In this document: positions 1-7,461 of the stretch, one piece after another
How the letters are laid out: the number at the start of each line of letters is the position of its first letter
Numbering within the stretch: position 1 is the stretch's first letter
Assembly: GCA_903930165.1 (NCBI GenBank)
Contig: CAIYXO010000708.1
Span: forward strand, 1-10,761
Source of the DNA: an uncultured Verrucomicrobiota bacterium
GTDB taxonomy: Bacteria > Verrucomicrobiota > Verrucomicrobiia > Limisphaerales > UBA9464
Reading direction: 5' to 3'
DNA: 10,761 bases
Notes under the pieces: generated by a model
The model's database searches: none
Told to the model about the DNA's origin: nothing
The model's input: only the letters and a program-made list of their open reading frames with translations
Made by a program: the position numbers and the translations under genes

Positions 1-1583
1 AACCGGCGGACATCGGGGCGTTCGAGGAGGATCCGTCGCCGGAGGCGTATCGGCGCCGGGTCGACGCGATGCTGGCCTCCCGGCACCATGGCGAGCGCTG
101 GGGGCGGTGGTGGCTGGACGCGGCGCGCTACGCGGATTCCAACGGCTACAGCGTGGATTCCCCACGCTCCATGTGGCCCTACCGGGACTGGGTCGTCGAG
201 GCCCTCAACCGGGACCTGCCATTCGACCGGTTCGTCACCGAGCAGTTGGCCGGCGACCTGATCCCCGGGGCCACGGCGTCGCAGCGGGTGGCAACGGGCT
301 TCCACCGGAACACCCAGATCAACCAGGAGGGCGGGGTGGACCCGGAGCAATTCCGGATCGAGTCGGTCTTCGACCGGGTGGCCACCACCGGCACCGTGTT
401 GCTGGGCCTTTCGGTGGGCTGCGCCCAATGCCATGACCACAAGTTCGATCCGTTGACCCAGCGGGACTACTACGGGCTCTTCGCGTTCCTCAACGACCAG
501 GAGGAGCCCACGATGGAGGTGCCCGGGACGGAGGTCGAAGCCGGGGACCGGAAGGGGAAGCGGGCGGCCACGACCTTGGTGCTGGAGGAGCGGGCGACCC
601 CGCGGGAGACGCGGCGCTACGTGAAGGGCGACTTCACGCGTCCCGCGGAGCCGGTCCCGCCTGGGACGCCGGCGGCCCTGCCTCCGATGCGCGGCGTGCC
701 CGAGGGGCGGCGCGCCAACCGGCTGGACCTGGCGCGCTGGCTCGTCTCGCCCGAACAACCGCTTCTGGCGCGGGTCACCGTAAACCGGGTGTGGCAGGTG
801 TACTTCGGGAAGGGACTCGTGGAGACGGAGAACGACTTCGGCACCCAGGGCACGCCGTCGTCCCATCCCGCGCTGCTCGACTGGCTCGCGGTCGAGTTCG
901 TGGAGTCGGGCTGGAGCCTCAAGCACCTGCACCGCCTGATCGTCACCTCCGAGGCCTACCAGAGGTCCTCGGACTGGCGTCCGGACCTGGCGGACACCGA
1001 CGCCCGCAACCTGATGCTGGCGCGGCAGACGCGACTGCGTCTCGACGCGGAATGGATCCGGGACGTCGCGCTGGTCGCCGGCGGACTGCTGGACCGGACG
1101 ATCGGCGGCCCGCCGGTGTTTCCGCCGCAGCCGGAGGGCCTTGGGGCCTTCACGCAGAACAGCCGTCCTTGGAAGGCCAGCACCGGCGGGGACCGCCACC
1201 GCCGCGGGCTCTACACGAGCCTCCAGCGTTCGACGCTGCATCCGGCGCTGGCGGTGTTCGACGCGCCGGACACCTTCACGGCCTGCACCCGGCGGATGCG
1301 GAGCAACACGCCGCTGCAGGCGCTGACCCTCCTGAACGACGCCCAGTTCCACGAGATCGCCTCCGCGCTGGGGCGTCGGATGTCCGCGGCTCCGGGCGCG
1401 GTGGAACGGCGGATCGCGGACGGCTTCCTACGCTGCACCGGCCGGCGTCCGAGTGCGGAGGAAACGTCCCGGCTGGCGGCGCTGCATGCGGCCGAGCTCG
1501 GTGCCGGGGCCACCGGGGAGGCGGCATGGACGGCGGTGGGGCGGGTGCTGTTGAACCTCGACGAGACCATCAACCGTGAATGA
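1..1583 (+). CDS. PSD1 family protein (DUF1549 + DUF1553), 5'-truncated by window edge
   Basis: The reading frame is open from position 3, so the gene starts upstream; 526 C-terminal residues are visible. The first codons already match the DUF1549 core (a D-P-S-P-E-A-Y stretch, then the G-E-R-W-G-R-W-W-L-D-A-A-R-Y-A-D-S-N-G block at 90-146). The DUF1549 hallmark C-A-Q-C-H-D-H-K-F-D-P lies at 420-452; it contains a CxxCH that could bind heme. A short linker (about 510-690) leads to DUF1553, which has the R-A-N-R-L-D-L-A-R-W-L block near 712-744, a V-N-R-V-W motif near 780, and R-S-N-T-P-L-Q-A-L-T-L-L-N-D near 1300-1340. The C-terminus (V-L-L-N-L-D-E-T-I-N-R-E) is complete. Full-length family members usually carry a signal peptide and often an N-terminal cytochrome c (PSCyt1) domain; these would lie outside the window. 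The molecular function is not established. The family is almost confined to planctomycetes and verrucomicrobia, is paired with DUF1501 proteins, and is often suggested to act in envelope redox or polysaccharide breakdown. The stop overlaps the next start. Confidence 0.95.
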   Translation, partial: PADIGAFEEDPSPEAYRRRVDAMLASRHHGERWGRWWLDAARYADSNGYSVDSPRSMWPYRDWVVEALNRDLPFDRFVTEQLAGDLIPGATASQRVATGFHRNTQINQEGGVDPEQFRIESVFDRVATTGTVLLGLSVGCAQCHDHKFDPLTQRDYYGLFAFLNDQEEPTMEVPGTEVEAGDRKGKRAATTLVLEERATPRETRRYVKGDFTRPAEPVPPGTPAALPPMRGVPEGRRANRLDLARWLVSPEQPLLARVTVNRVWQVYFGKGLVETENDFGTQGTPSSHPALLDWLAVEFVESGWSLKHLHRLIVTSEAYQRSSDWRPDLADTDARNLMLARQTRLRLDAEWIRDVALVAGGLLDRTIGGPPVFPPQPEGLGAFTQNSRPWKASTGGDRHRRGLYTSLQRSTLHPALAVFDAPDTFTACTRRMRSNTPLQALTLLNDAQFHEIASALGRRMSAAPGAVERRIADGFLRCTGRRPSAEETSRLAALHAAELGAGATGEAAWTAVGRVLLNLDETINRE

Positions 1584-3015
1584 GATCCTGAATCCGGAGG
1601 ACCACCTCGCCCAGACCACGCGTCGGCACTTCTTCAGCCGCTGCGCCATGGGCCTGGGGGGAATGGCATTGGGCTCCCTCCTGGCGGACGGCGCCTCCAC
1701 GGAGCCCTTGGCCGCCCGACGGGGGCATCATCGGCCGAAGGCGAAGTCGGTGATCTTCCTGTTCATGGCCGGGGGACCGAGCCAGCTGGAGCTGTTCGAC
1801 CACAAGCCGCGCCTGAACGAGCTGAGCGGCCAGCCCATCCCGGACTCGCTCATCGAGGGCAAGCGGTTCGCGTTCATGGACTCGTCGTTCAAGAACAAGT
1901 CCACCCTGCTCGGGACGCGCCGGAGCTTCCGGCAGCACGGCGGTTCCGGAGCGTGGGTGAGCGACCTCTATCCCCACACGGCCGGGGTGGTGGACGACCT
2001 GGCGATCCTGAAGACCTGCGCGACCGACCTCTTCAACCACGCGCCGGCGAAGCTGTTCATGAACACGGGCAGCGGGCAGTTCGGTCGTCCCTCGATGGGT
2101 GCGTGGACCACCTACGGCATCGGCAGCGAGTCGCGGGACCTGCCGGGCTTCATGGTGTTGCAGAGCGGCCCGCGTGGTCCGCGCGGCGGGGCGGTGAACT
2201 GGTCCAGCGGCTTCCTGCCGACCGTGCACCAGGGCGTGCCCCTGCGCGGCACCGGCGATCCGGTCCTCAACCTGGGAAATCCCCCGGGCGTGTCGGCGGC
2301 CTCCCAGCGCAGGGTGCTGGACACGCTGGGCGAACTGAACCTGCGACGGGCCGCCGAGACCGGGGATCCCGAGATCGCCACGCGCATCGCGGCCTATGAG
2401 ATGGCCTACCGCATGCAGTCGAGCGCCCCCGAGCTGATGGACCTGAAGGGCGAGACCGCGGCGACGTTGGCGTTGTACGGTTGCGAGCGGGAGAAGCCGA
2501 GCTTCGCGCGGAACTGCCTCCTCGCCCGAAGGCTGGTGGAACGGGGCGTCCGCTTCGTGCAGTTGTACCACACCAACTGGGAGTCCCACGGCGGTCCCGG
2601 CGAGACGCTCGAGGACGACCTCGCCCGTGTCTGCCGCGAGACCGACCGGGGTTGTGCCGCGTTGGTCCGCGACCTGAAGTCCCGCGGGCTGTTGGACGAC
2701 GTCCTGGTCGTCTGGGGAGGCGAGTTCGGCCGGACGCCGATGGGCGAGACCCGGGAGAAGACCGGCCGCAACCACCACATCGACGCCTTCACCATGTGGT
2801 TCGCCGGCGCCGGCATCCGGCCCGGACAGGTCATCGGGGAGACCGACGAACTGGGATTCGGTCCCGTCTCCGACCGGGCGCACGTCCACGACATCCACGC
2901 CACCCTGCTGCACCTGTTGGGGCTCGACCACAAGCGCCTGACCTACCGCTTCCAGGGCCGGGACTACCGGTTGACCGACATCTCGGGCGAGTTGATCACA
3001 CGGCTGATGGCCTAG
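1576..3015 (+). CDS. DUF1501 family protein (sulfatase/alkaline-phosphatase fold), Tat-exported
   Basis: This 479-residue protein starts at GTG 1576, 8 bp inside the end of the PSD1 gene. The start is chosen because it keeps the N-terminal twin-arginine signal: T-T-R-R-H-F-F-S-R at residues 14-22, then a hydrophobic stretch to about residue 37. The first internal ATG (1648) would remove the twin arginine. No clear Shine-Dalgarno precedes the GTG, which fits translational coupling. DUF1501 motifs are G-G-P-S-Q at 66-70 followed by L-F-D-H-K-P, F-N-H-A-P near 153-157, W-E-S-H-G-G around residue 338, W-G-G-E-F-G-R-T-P-M at 380-389 and G-R-N-H-H-I-D at 397-403. The last two resemble the metal-site region of the alkaline phosphatase/sulfatase superfamily. 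Length is normal for the family (about 400-480). Tat export implies folding, possibly with metal, in the cytoplasm before transfer to the periplasm. The substrate is unknown; hydrolysis of a sulfate or phosphate ester is an inference from the fold only. The gene probably forms an operon with the upstream PSD1 gene. Confidence 0.96.
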   Translation: MNEILNPEDHLAQTTRRHFFSRCAMGLGGMALGSLLADGASTEPLAARRGHHRPKAKSVIFLFMAGGPSQLELFDHKPRLNELSGQPIPDSLIEGKRFAFMDSSFKNKSTLLGTRRSFRQHGGSGAWVSDLYPHTAGVVDDLAILKTCATDLFNHAPAKLFMNTGSGQFGRPSMGAWTTYGIGSESRDLPGFMVLQSGPRGPRGGAVNWSSGFLPTVHQGVPLRGTGDPVLNLGNPPGVSAASQRRVLDTLGELNLRRAAETGDPEIATRIAAYEMAYRMQSSAPELMDLKGETAATLALYGCEREKPSFARNCLLARRLVERGVRFVQLYHTNWESHGGPGETLEDDLARVCRETDRGCAALVRDLKSRGLLDDVLVVWGGEFGRTPMGETREKTGRNHHIDAFTMWFAGAGIRPGQVIGETDELGFGPVSDRAHVHDIHATLLHLLGLDHKRLTYRFQGRDYRLTDISGELITRLMA

Positions 3016-3243
3016 CCTTCACGGAACGATGCGGGAGGAGAAGGGACCGACCTCACGCGAACGCGCCCGGACGCGGAGCGGGACGCCGGATCCCGAATCG
3101 GGAAGGGGATCACCGTTTGGTTCGCGTTTCCGCCTCGTGGGTCGGGCTGTTTTCGCCTGCATTCCCAGCGGCCTTGCGGCTTCGCGTGCCAATCCCTTGT
3201 GCATCGGTCCGGATAAGGCAAACCGGGAATCAGGAACCGTGGA
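3016..3243. other. Non-coding gap between convergent genes
   Basis: These 228 bases separate the DUF1501 stop from the sensor-kinase stop, so termination signals from both sides are expected here. The only compact hairpin seen is weak: TCCCG (3091-3095), loop AAT, CGGGA (3099-3103), without a T-run. A looser pair is GGGAAT (3225-3230) with ATTCCC (3250-3255), the latter inside the end of the kinase gene. Small open frames on both strands (for example 3029-3337 + and 3019-3204 -) have no recognisable domain and no start signal, and are treated as chance. The right end carries a motif repeated at 7334-7351. No promoter is evident. Confidence 0.6.
3215..3231 (+). repeat. Short intergenic motif, copy 1 (matches 7334-7351)
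   Basis: The 17 bases AAGGCAAACCGGGAATC match AAGGCAAACCCGGGAATC at 7334-7351 except for one extra C. Both copies are on the same strand, and both lie in the only two sizeable gene-free stretches of the window, on either side of the kinase gene. Similarity does not extend clearly beyond the motif. It could be a dispersed intergenic element, a regulatory site or coincidence. Confidence 0.45.
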
Positions 3244-6200
3244 TCACGAATTCCCAGGCTTCTCCGGCGACCTTCCTCCAGCCCCTTTCCGGCCGAGGAG
3301 CTGCTCGACGGCGTCGATCAGGTCGGTGCGCGAGTAGGGCTTGCGGAGGACACGGCAGTCGGCGGGGCGCTCCGAGGCGGGAGGCAGGCTGGTTCCGCTG
3401 AAACCGGTGATGAACAGCACCGGCAGCGTGGGAACCCGCGCGCGGATCTCGCGGACCGCCTCGGGGCCGGACATCCCGGGCATCATCACGTCCATGACCA
3501 CCAGCGAGAAGAGGTCCGGGTTGTCGGACACGGCGCGGATGGCCTCCGCGCCTGAGGAGGAGGCGACCACGGTGTAGCCGGCGCCTTCGAGGATGAGCCG
3601 GCCGGCCTTCCGGACGCCCGGTTCGTCGTCGCAGAACAGGATCGAGCCGCGGCCCGGGGCCCGTCGGAGCGAGCTGTCCGAGGGATTCGACTCGGAGCAG
3701 TCGGCGAGGGTCGGGAAGTAGACCTCGAAGACGGTCCCGCGACCCGGGGTGCTGTCCACCCGGAGGAAACCGTCGTGCTGCTGGACGTTGCCGTAGACCA
3801 CGGAGAGGCCGAGTCCGGTGCCCTTGCCCTGGGGTTTGGTGGTGAAGAACGGCTCGAAGATCCGGTCCAGGACCTCGGGATCGATGCCGCAGCCGGTGTC
3901 CTTGACGGAGAGCCGGACGAAGCGGCCCGGCCGGGCCCATGCGGGAGTGCCGGATCCGACGAACTCGGACTCCCCGGTGCCGATCTCTAGCCGGCCCCCG
4001 GAAGGCATCGCATCGCGGGCGTTCACGGCGAGGTTGAGCAGGACCTGGTCGATCAGACCGGCGTCGCCGAGGATCGGAGGCAGGTTCGCGGCGCCGTTGA
4101 AGACTACCTGGATGTCGGCGCCGAGCAGTCGCCCGAGCAGGCGGGTGGAGTTCTCGACCACCTCGTTGAGGAGGATCTGGCGCATTTCCACCTCGTGCTT
4201 GCGGCTGAAGGCGAGCAGTTGGCGGGTCAGTTGGGTGGCCCGGCCGACGGTGCGCCCGATCTCGACGAGGTGTTCGTCGCGTTCCCGGTCCGGTCCGTCG
4301 AGGCGGGCCAGTTCCGCGAAGCCGCCGATGGCCTGGAGGAGGTTGTTGAAGTCGTGGGCGACGCCACCGGCGAGGCAGCCGATCGCCTCCATCTTCTGGG
4401 CTTCGCGCAGTTGGCGTTCCAGTGCCGCCTGCTTCTCCCGCGCCGCGACCCGCTCGGAGATGTCGCGGACGAATCCGATGACGTAGCCGTCCGTGTCGAG
4501 CGAGGTGGTGGAGATGTCCACCTCGACCGGGAGCAGGGTCCCGTCCCGGCGACGCTGGCGGGACTCGAAGGTGAGGTGGCCCGCGCGGCGGATCCGCTCG
4601 TATTGTTCCTTCCAGTCGAGGGGCCGGTCCGGCGCGGCGATGTCGCCGGCCCGGAGTCCCAGCAGTTCCTCGCGGGAATAGCCGAGCATGCGTTCCGCGG
4701 CGGCGTTGGCGTCGAGGAAACGGCCGTCCGCGGGGTGGAGCACATAGATGCCCTCGCGGGAGGCGTCCAGCAGGCGCCGGAAGAGCAGTTGCTTGCGGAC
4801 GGCCTCGGTGCGTTCGTGGAGGAGGGCCTCGTCCCGCGCCAACGCCTTCCGGCGCGACGTGAGGCGGCGGTTCTCGGAGCGATTGGCGAACGCAGCCGCG
4901 GCCAAGCCGAGGATGAGGAGGGCGGAGGCCTGGAACCAGCGGGTCTCCCAGAGTGCGGGATGTTCGGTGAGGAGGAGGGTGGCCTCGACCGGGTCCAGCA
5001 CGCCGCCGGCAGAGACGGTGCGGACGCGGAACGGATGTTCCCCCGCCGGCAGGCCGTCCAGTTCCACCTCCCTGCGGCCGCCGTTGTCCACCCAGTCGGG
5101 ATCCAGTCCCTCGATGCGGTACTCGAATCCGATGAGGTGCGGCGCCGCGGTGTCGAAGGCGGTGAAACGGACCAGGATCCTGCGGCTTCCGCGCGGGATC
5201 TCCAGGCGCCGGATGCCCCCGCCCGGGCTGAACTCCACGACCCGACGCTTTCCGGACGGGTCGGTGTACGAGACTTCCTCGAAACGCAGGCCGAGGCTCC
5301 GGCGGTCCGGGGCCAGGCGGCCCGGGTCGACGGTGGCGACGCCCCGGATGGTTCCGAACCAGAGGCTCCCGCCGGGCAGCACGGCTGCGGCCGGAGGGAA
5401 TTCGCTGAACGGCACTCCGTCCAGCCTTGTGAACCAGCGGTGCGGCAACCGGTCGGTCGTCGAGTCGCAGGCGCGGTTGAGGTCGTCCAGCGACAACGCC
5501 AGCAGCCCACCCGCCGCCGACGCCCACAGGTGCCCGGAGCCGTCCGCCAACATCCGGATGACCCCTTCCGGCACGAACGGCCGCACCGGGGAGACCGGCC
5601 GGATGCGTCCATCCTTCAGCCGCGCGAGCCCACGGTCGGTGGCGATCCACAGCGTCCCGGTCCGGTCCATGCAGAGCGCCCGCACCGACTCCGAGGGCAG
5701 GCCGTCGCCGAAACCCATCCGGCGGACCGAGTCGCCGTCGAGGATGAAGAGTCCCCGGACCCGGGATCCGGCGTAGATCGGTCCGCCCTCCGGCGCCTGC
5801 GCGAAGCTCCGGATCTCCGCGAGACCATCCTCTGCCCGTCCGTGGCGGCGCCATTCCCCGCCTTCGTGGACCATCAGTTCCTTGCTGAATCCGGCCCAGA
5901 CCCGTCTCCGGTGGTCGATGAAAAGCTCGGTGCGGTTCTCGTACCGGCCCACGGTGTCCACGGGCTGATGCTGTTCGATCCGACCTTGGAACAGGTGGAC
6001 GACGATCCCGCTGTTCACCCCGGCCCAGTAGTCGTCTTCGCCGGCGCGGGCGAGGGAGGTGACGAAGCGCTGGTCCCGAAGGAAGGGCTGCCAGTGGGGT
6101 TCGACGGGGCGCTCGAAGCGGCGGCCGTCCCAGCGGAAGACGCCCTCGCCCTGGGCGGACACGAGCACCGAGCCGTCCGGCTCCGCCAGGATCGCCTGGA

Positions 6201-7263
6201 TCGAAGGCTGGGGAAGGCCGTGTTCGGTGCCGAGACCGTCCACGACGGCGCGGATGAGGCGGACGAGACCGCCGCCGCTGGTGCCGACCCATAGGACGCC
6301 TTGGCGGTCCTCGAACACGAACCGCACGTCGTTGACCGGGAGACCGGTCGTGGTGTCGAAGCGGAGAACGGAGCCGTCCTTCGCGACGCGGGCCATGCCG
6401 CTGGTGTTGCCGCAGACCCAGACGGCCCCCTCGGAGTCCTCGGTCATCGACCAGACGGTTCCGGCCCAGTCCCCGAAGGGCCGCCGTTCGACCACCGCGC
6501 CGCCCTTGCGCAGGACCAGTTCCCGGCCGGTCAGGAGCCAGCGTCCGCCGTCGCGTCCCGGGCAGGCGCCGATCACCACGTCGCCGGCCTCGCCGAGCGG
6601 GGAGGGTACCCGGACCCAGCGTCCGTCCAGGAGCTCATACGCGGCATCGAGGCGAAGGGCGAGCAGGCGTCCGGAGACGGAGTCCGCCAACTGGATGCCC
6701 TCGTTGTCGGGTTCCGGGACCCGGGGCAGGGTCTCCCAACGGTTGTTTCGGAAGCGGAGGACGTCCCTCTGGAATGTCACCGCGAGCAGTGCGCCGTCCA
6801 CGCTTTCGAACCACGAGCGGACGAATTGTCCCGTCGGCCAGCCGGTGTCGAAACCCTGGTTGGCCGGCACCCCGGACGGTCCGACCACCGTGGGCCCGCG
6901 GTAGGTGCTGACCCAGATCCGGTTCAGGCGGTCGCGGAACAGGTTGACGACGCCGTCGTCGGGAAGCCCGGGGGTGGAGGAGTTCCAGTGCCCCTTCATC
7001 CGCTCGCCGTCGAAGCGCACGAGGCCGTTGAAGGTGCCGAACCAGAGGTAGCCCGCCTCGTCCTGTGCCATCGCGGTGGCGGAGGAGTCGGGACGCTCCA
7101 GAGTGGATTCCCAGACCCGCATCCGCCAGCCGTGGAGGGTGCGGGCGGACCGGTTGGACGTCGTCCGCTGGAACGGCTCCGCCGCCCGCAGGCCGGCCAG
7201 TGCGAAAAGGGTCGACGCGAGGAGGATGGCGAGACGTTTCAGGATGGTCGTTCTCCCTGGCAT
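3244..7263 (-). CDS. Hybrid sensor histidine kinase: Reg_prop propellers, Y_Y_Y, TM, PAS, HisKA, HATPase_c, receiver
   Basis: This 1339-residue protein starts at the ATG complementary to 7261-7263, chosen because it opens directly into a signal peptide (R-T-T-I-L-K-R-L then a hydrophobic run to about residue 24, likely cleavage near A-A-E-P). Order: degenerate ligand_beta-propeller (Reg_prop) blades at about 60-650, with recurring G-x-L/V-W-x-G-T-type motifs; Y_Y_Y domain at about 690-755; one membrane helix at about 778-794; short coiled region; PAS at about 830-940; HisKA with A-H-D-F-N-N (His970, codon at 4354-4356). ATP-binding boxes follow: [10 protein letters not shown] at 1077-1086, D-T-G-C-G-I at 1122-1127, F-E-P-F-F-T-T-K at 1136-1143, G-K-G-T-G-L-G-L at 1146-1153. 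The receiver (about 1207-1325) has acidic D1212/D1213, phospho-acceptor D1258, T1286 and K1308, so kinase and receiver look intact. The periplasmic propellers should sense an unidentified ligand; related Bacteroides hybrid sensors detect polysaccharide fragments. No DNA-binding or HPt domain is fused, so an output partner must be encoded elsewhere. No clear Shine-Dalgarno precedes the start. Confidence 0.95.
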   Translation of the reverse strand: MPGRTTILKRLAILLASTLFALAGLRAAEPFQRTTSNRSARTLHGWRMRVWESTLERPDSSATAMAQDEAGYLWFGTFNGLVRFDGERMKGHWNSSTPGLPDDGVVNLFRDRLNRIWVSTYRGPTVVGPSGVPANQGFDTGWPTGQFVRSWFESVDGALLAVTFQRDVLRFRNNRWETLPRVPEPDNEGIQLADSVSGRLLALRLDAAYELLDGRWVRVPSPLGEAGDVVIGACPGRDGGRWLLTGRELVLRKGGAVVERRPFGDWAGTVWSMTEDSEGAVWVCGNTSGMARVAKDGSVLRFDTTTGLPVNDVRFVFEDRQGVLWVGTSGGGLVRLIRAVVDGLGTEHGLPQPSIQAILAEPDGSVLVSAQGEGVFRWDGRRFERPVEPHWQPFLRDQRFVTSLARAGEDDYWAGVNSGIVVHLFQGRIEQHQPVDTVGRYENRTELFIDHRRRVWAGFSKELMVHEGGEWRRHGRAEDGLAEIRSFAQAPEGGPIYAGSRVRGLFILDGDSVRRMGFGDGLPSESVRALCMDRTGTLWIATDRGLARLKDGRIRPVSPVRPFVPEGVIRMLADGSGHLWASAAGGLLALSLDDLNRACDSTTDRLPHRWFTRLDGVPFSEFPPAAAVLPGGSLWFGTIRGVATVDPGRLAPDRRSLGLRFEEVSYTDPSGKRRVVEFSPGGGIRRLEIPRGSRRILVRFTAFDTAAPHLIGFEYRIEGLDPDWVDNGGRREVELDGLPAGEHPFRVRTVSAGGVLDPVEATLLLTEHPALWETRWFQASALLILGLAAAAFANRSENRRLTSRRKALARDEALLHERTEAVRKQLLFRRLLDASREGIYVLHPADGRFLDANAAAERMLGYSREELLGLRAGDIAAPDRPLDWKEQYERIRRAGHLTFESRQRRRDGTLLPVEVDISTTSLDTDGYVIGFVRDISERVAAREKQAALERQLREAQKMEAIGCLAGGVAHDFNNLLQAIGGFAELARLDGPDRERDEHLVEIGRTVGRATQLTRQLLAFSRKHEVEMRQILLNEVVENSTRLLGRLLGADIQVVFNGAANLPPILGDAGLIDQVLLNLAVNARDAMPSGGRLEIGTGESEFVGSGTPAWARPGRFVRLSVKDTGCGIDPEVLDRIFEPFFTTKPQGKGTGLGLSVVYGNVQQHDGFLRVDSTPGRGTVFEVYFPTLADCSESNPSDSSLRRAPGRGSILFCDDEPGVRKAGRLILEGAGYTVVASSSGAEAIRAVSDNPDLFSLVVMDVMMPGMSGPEAVREIRARVPTLPVLFITGFSGTSLPPASERPADCRVLRKPYSRTDLIDAVEQLLGRKGAGGRSPEKPGNS

Positions 7264-7309
7264 GTCGTTGGCGCGGCCGACCGGACGGGGTCGGGACGCC
7301 GGGCTGCTT

Positions 7310-7396
7310 CCATGAGGACCCGGCCCGGCAAGGAAGGCAAACCCGGGAATCGTCCGCCCCGGGGCACGGGAAGGGCCGGCGCGCGGTTCCTCATGG
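7310..7396. repeat. Inverted repeat in the divergent region
   Basis: CCATGAGGA (7310-7318) is the exact reverse complement of TCCTCATGG (7388-7396). After one mismatch the match continues for three more pairs inward (CCG 7320-7322 with CGG 7384-7386), giving 13-nt arms with 12 pairs, separated by about 61 bases. The dyad centre is near 7353, close to the middle of the 198-bp gap. Such spacing could be two operator half-sites for a looping regulator or a long stem in RNA; chance cannot be excluded at this length. Confidence 0.45.
7334..7351 (+). repeat. Short intergenic motif, copy 2 (matches 3215-3231)
   Basis: AAGGCAAACCCGGGAATC is the second copy of the motif at 3215-3231, with one inserted C that completes a CCCGGG palindrome. 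Read on the kinase strand it lies about 70-90 bases upstream of the kinase start codon; copy 1 lies about 13-30 bases beyond the kinase stop. It sits between the arms of the inverted repeat at 7310-7396. Confidence 0.45.
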
Positions 7397-7461
7397 GGTC
7401 GGCGCAAACGATCATCGCTTCCACACGTCTTCCAGTTAGCATTTCCATCCTTCCTGAGTTC

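Larger units (their letters stand above)
7264..7461. promoter_or_regulatory. Divergent intergenic region (sensor kinase / CxxCH dehydrogenase)
   Basis: These 198 bases separate two outward-facing starts, so promoters for both genes are expected here unless transcription begins within the neighbouring coding regions. No convincing -35/-10 pair was found. The best -10-like string toward the dehydrogenase is TAGCAT (7437-7442), which lacks a recognisable -35. The A/T-richest part is 7401-7455, immediately upstream of the dehydrogenase. The region holds an inverted repeat (arms at 7310-7318 and 7388-7396), a 10-bp palindrome GCCCCGGGGC (7356-7365) and a motif repeated from 3215-3231. Neither flanking ATG has a purine-rich ribosome-binding site. 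Confidence 0.5.

Noticed and set aside
1570..2931. Antisense open frame of 453 codons over the DUF1501 gene.
   Set aside because: No recognisable domain, composition typical of a shadow frame, and the plus-strand gene is certain.
3091..3103. Hairpin TCCCG-AAT-CGGGA as terminator of the DUF1501 operon.
   Set aside because: The stem is only 5 bp, about 75 bases beyond the stop and without a T-run; too weak to annotate as a terminator.
3019..3337. Small open frames in the gap between DUF1501 and the kinase (about 61-102 codons, both strands).
   Set aside because: No start signal, domain or codon pattern supports them; the plus-strand frame runs into the kinase 3' end.
4195..6294. Plus-strand open frame of 699 codons over the kinase gene.
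   Set aside because: Shadow of the kinase; the translation has no domain and the minus-strand product has all kinase boxes in order.
6301..7461. Extension of the dehydrogenase frame upstream to 6301.
   Set aside because: It overlaps the kinase N-terminal coding region, has shadow-like composition, and would bury the signal peptide that begins at 7462.
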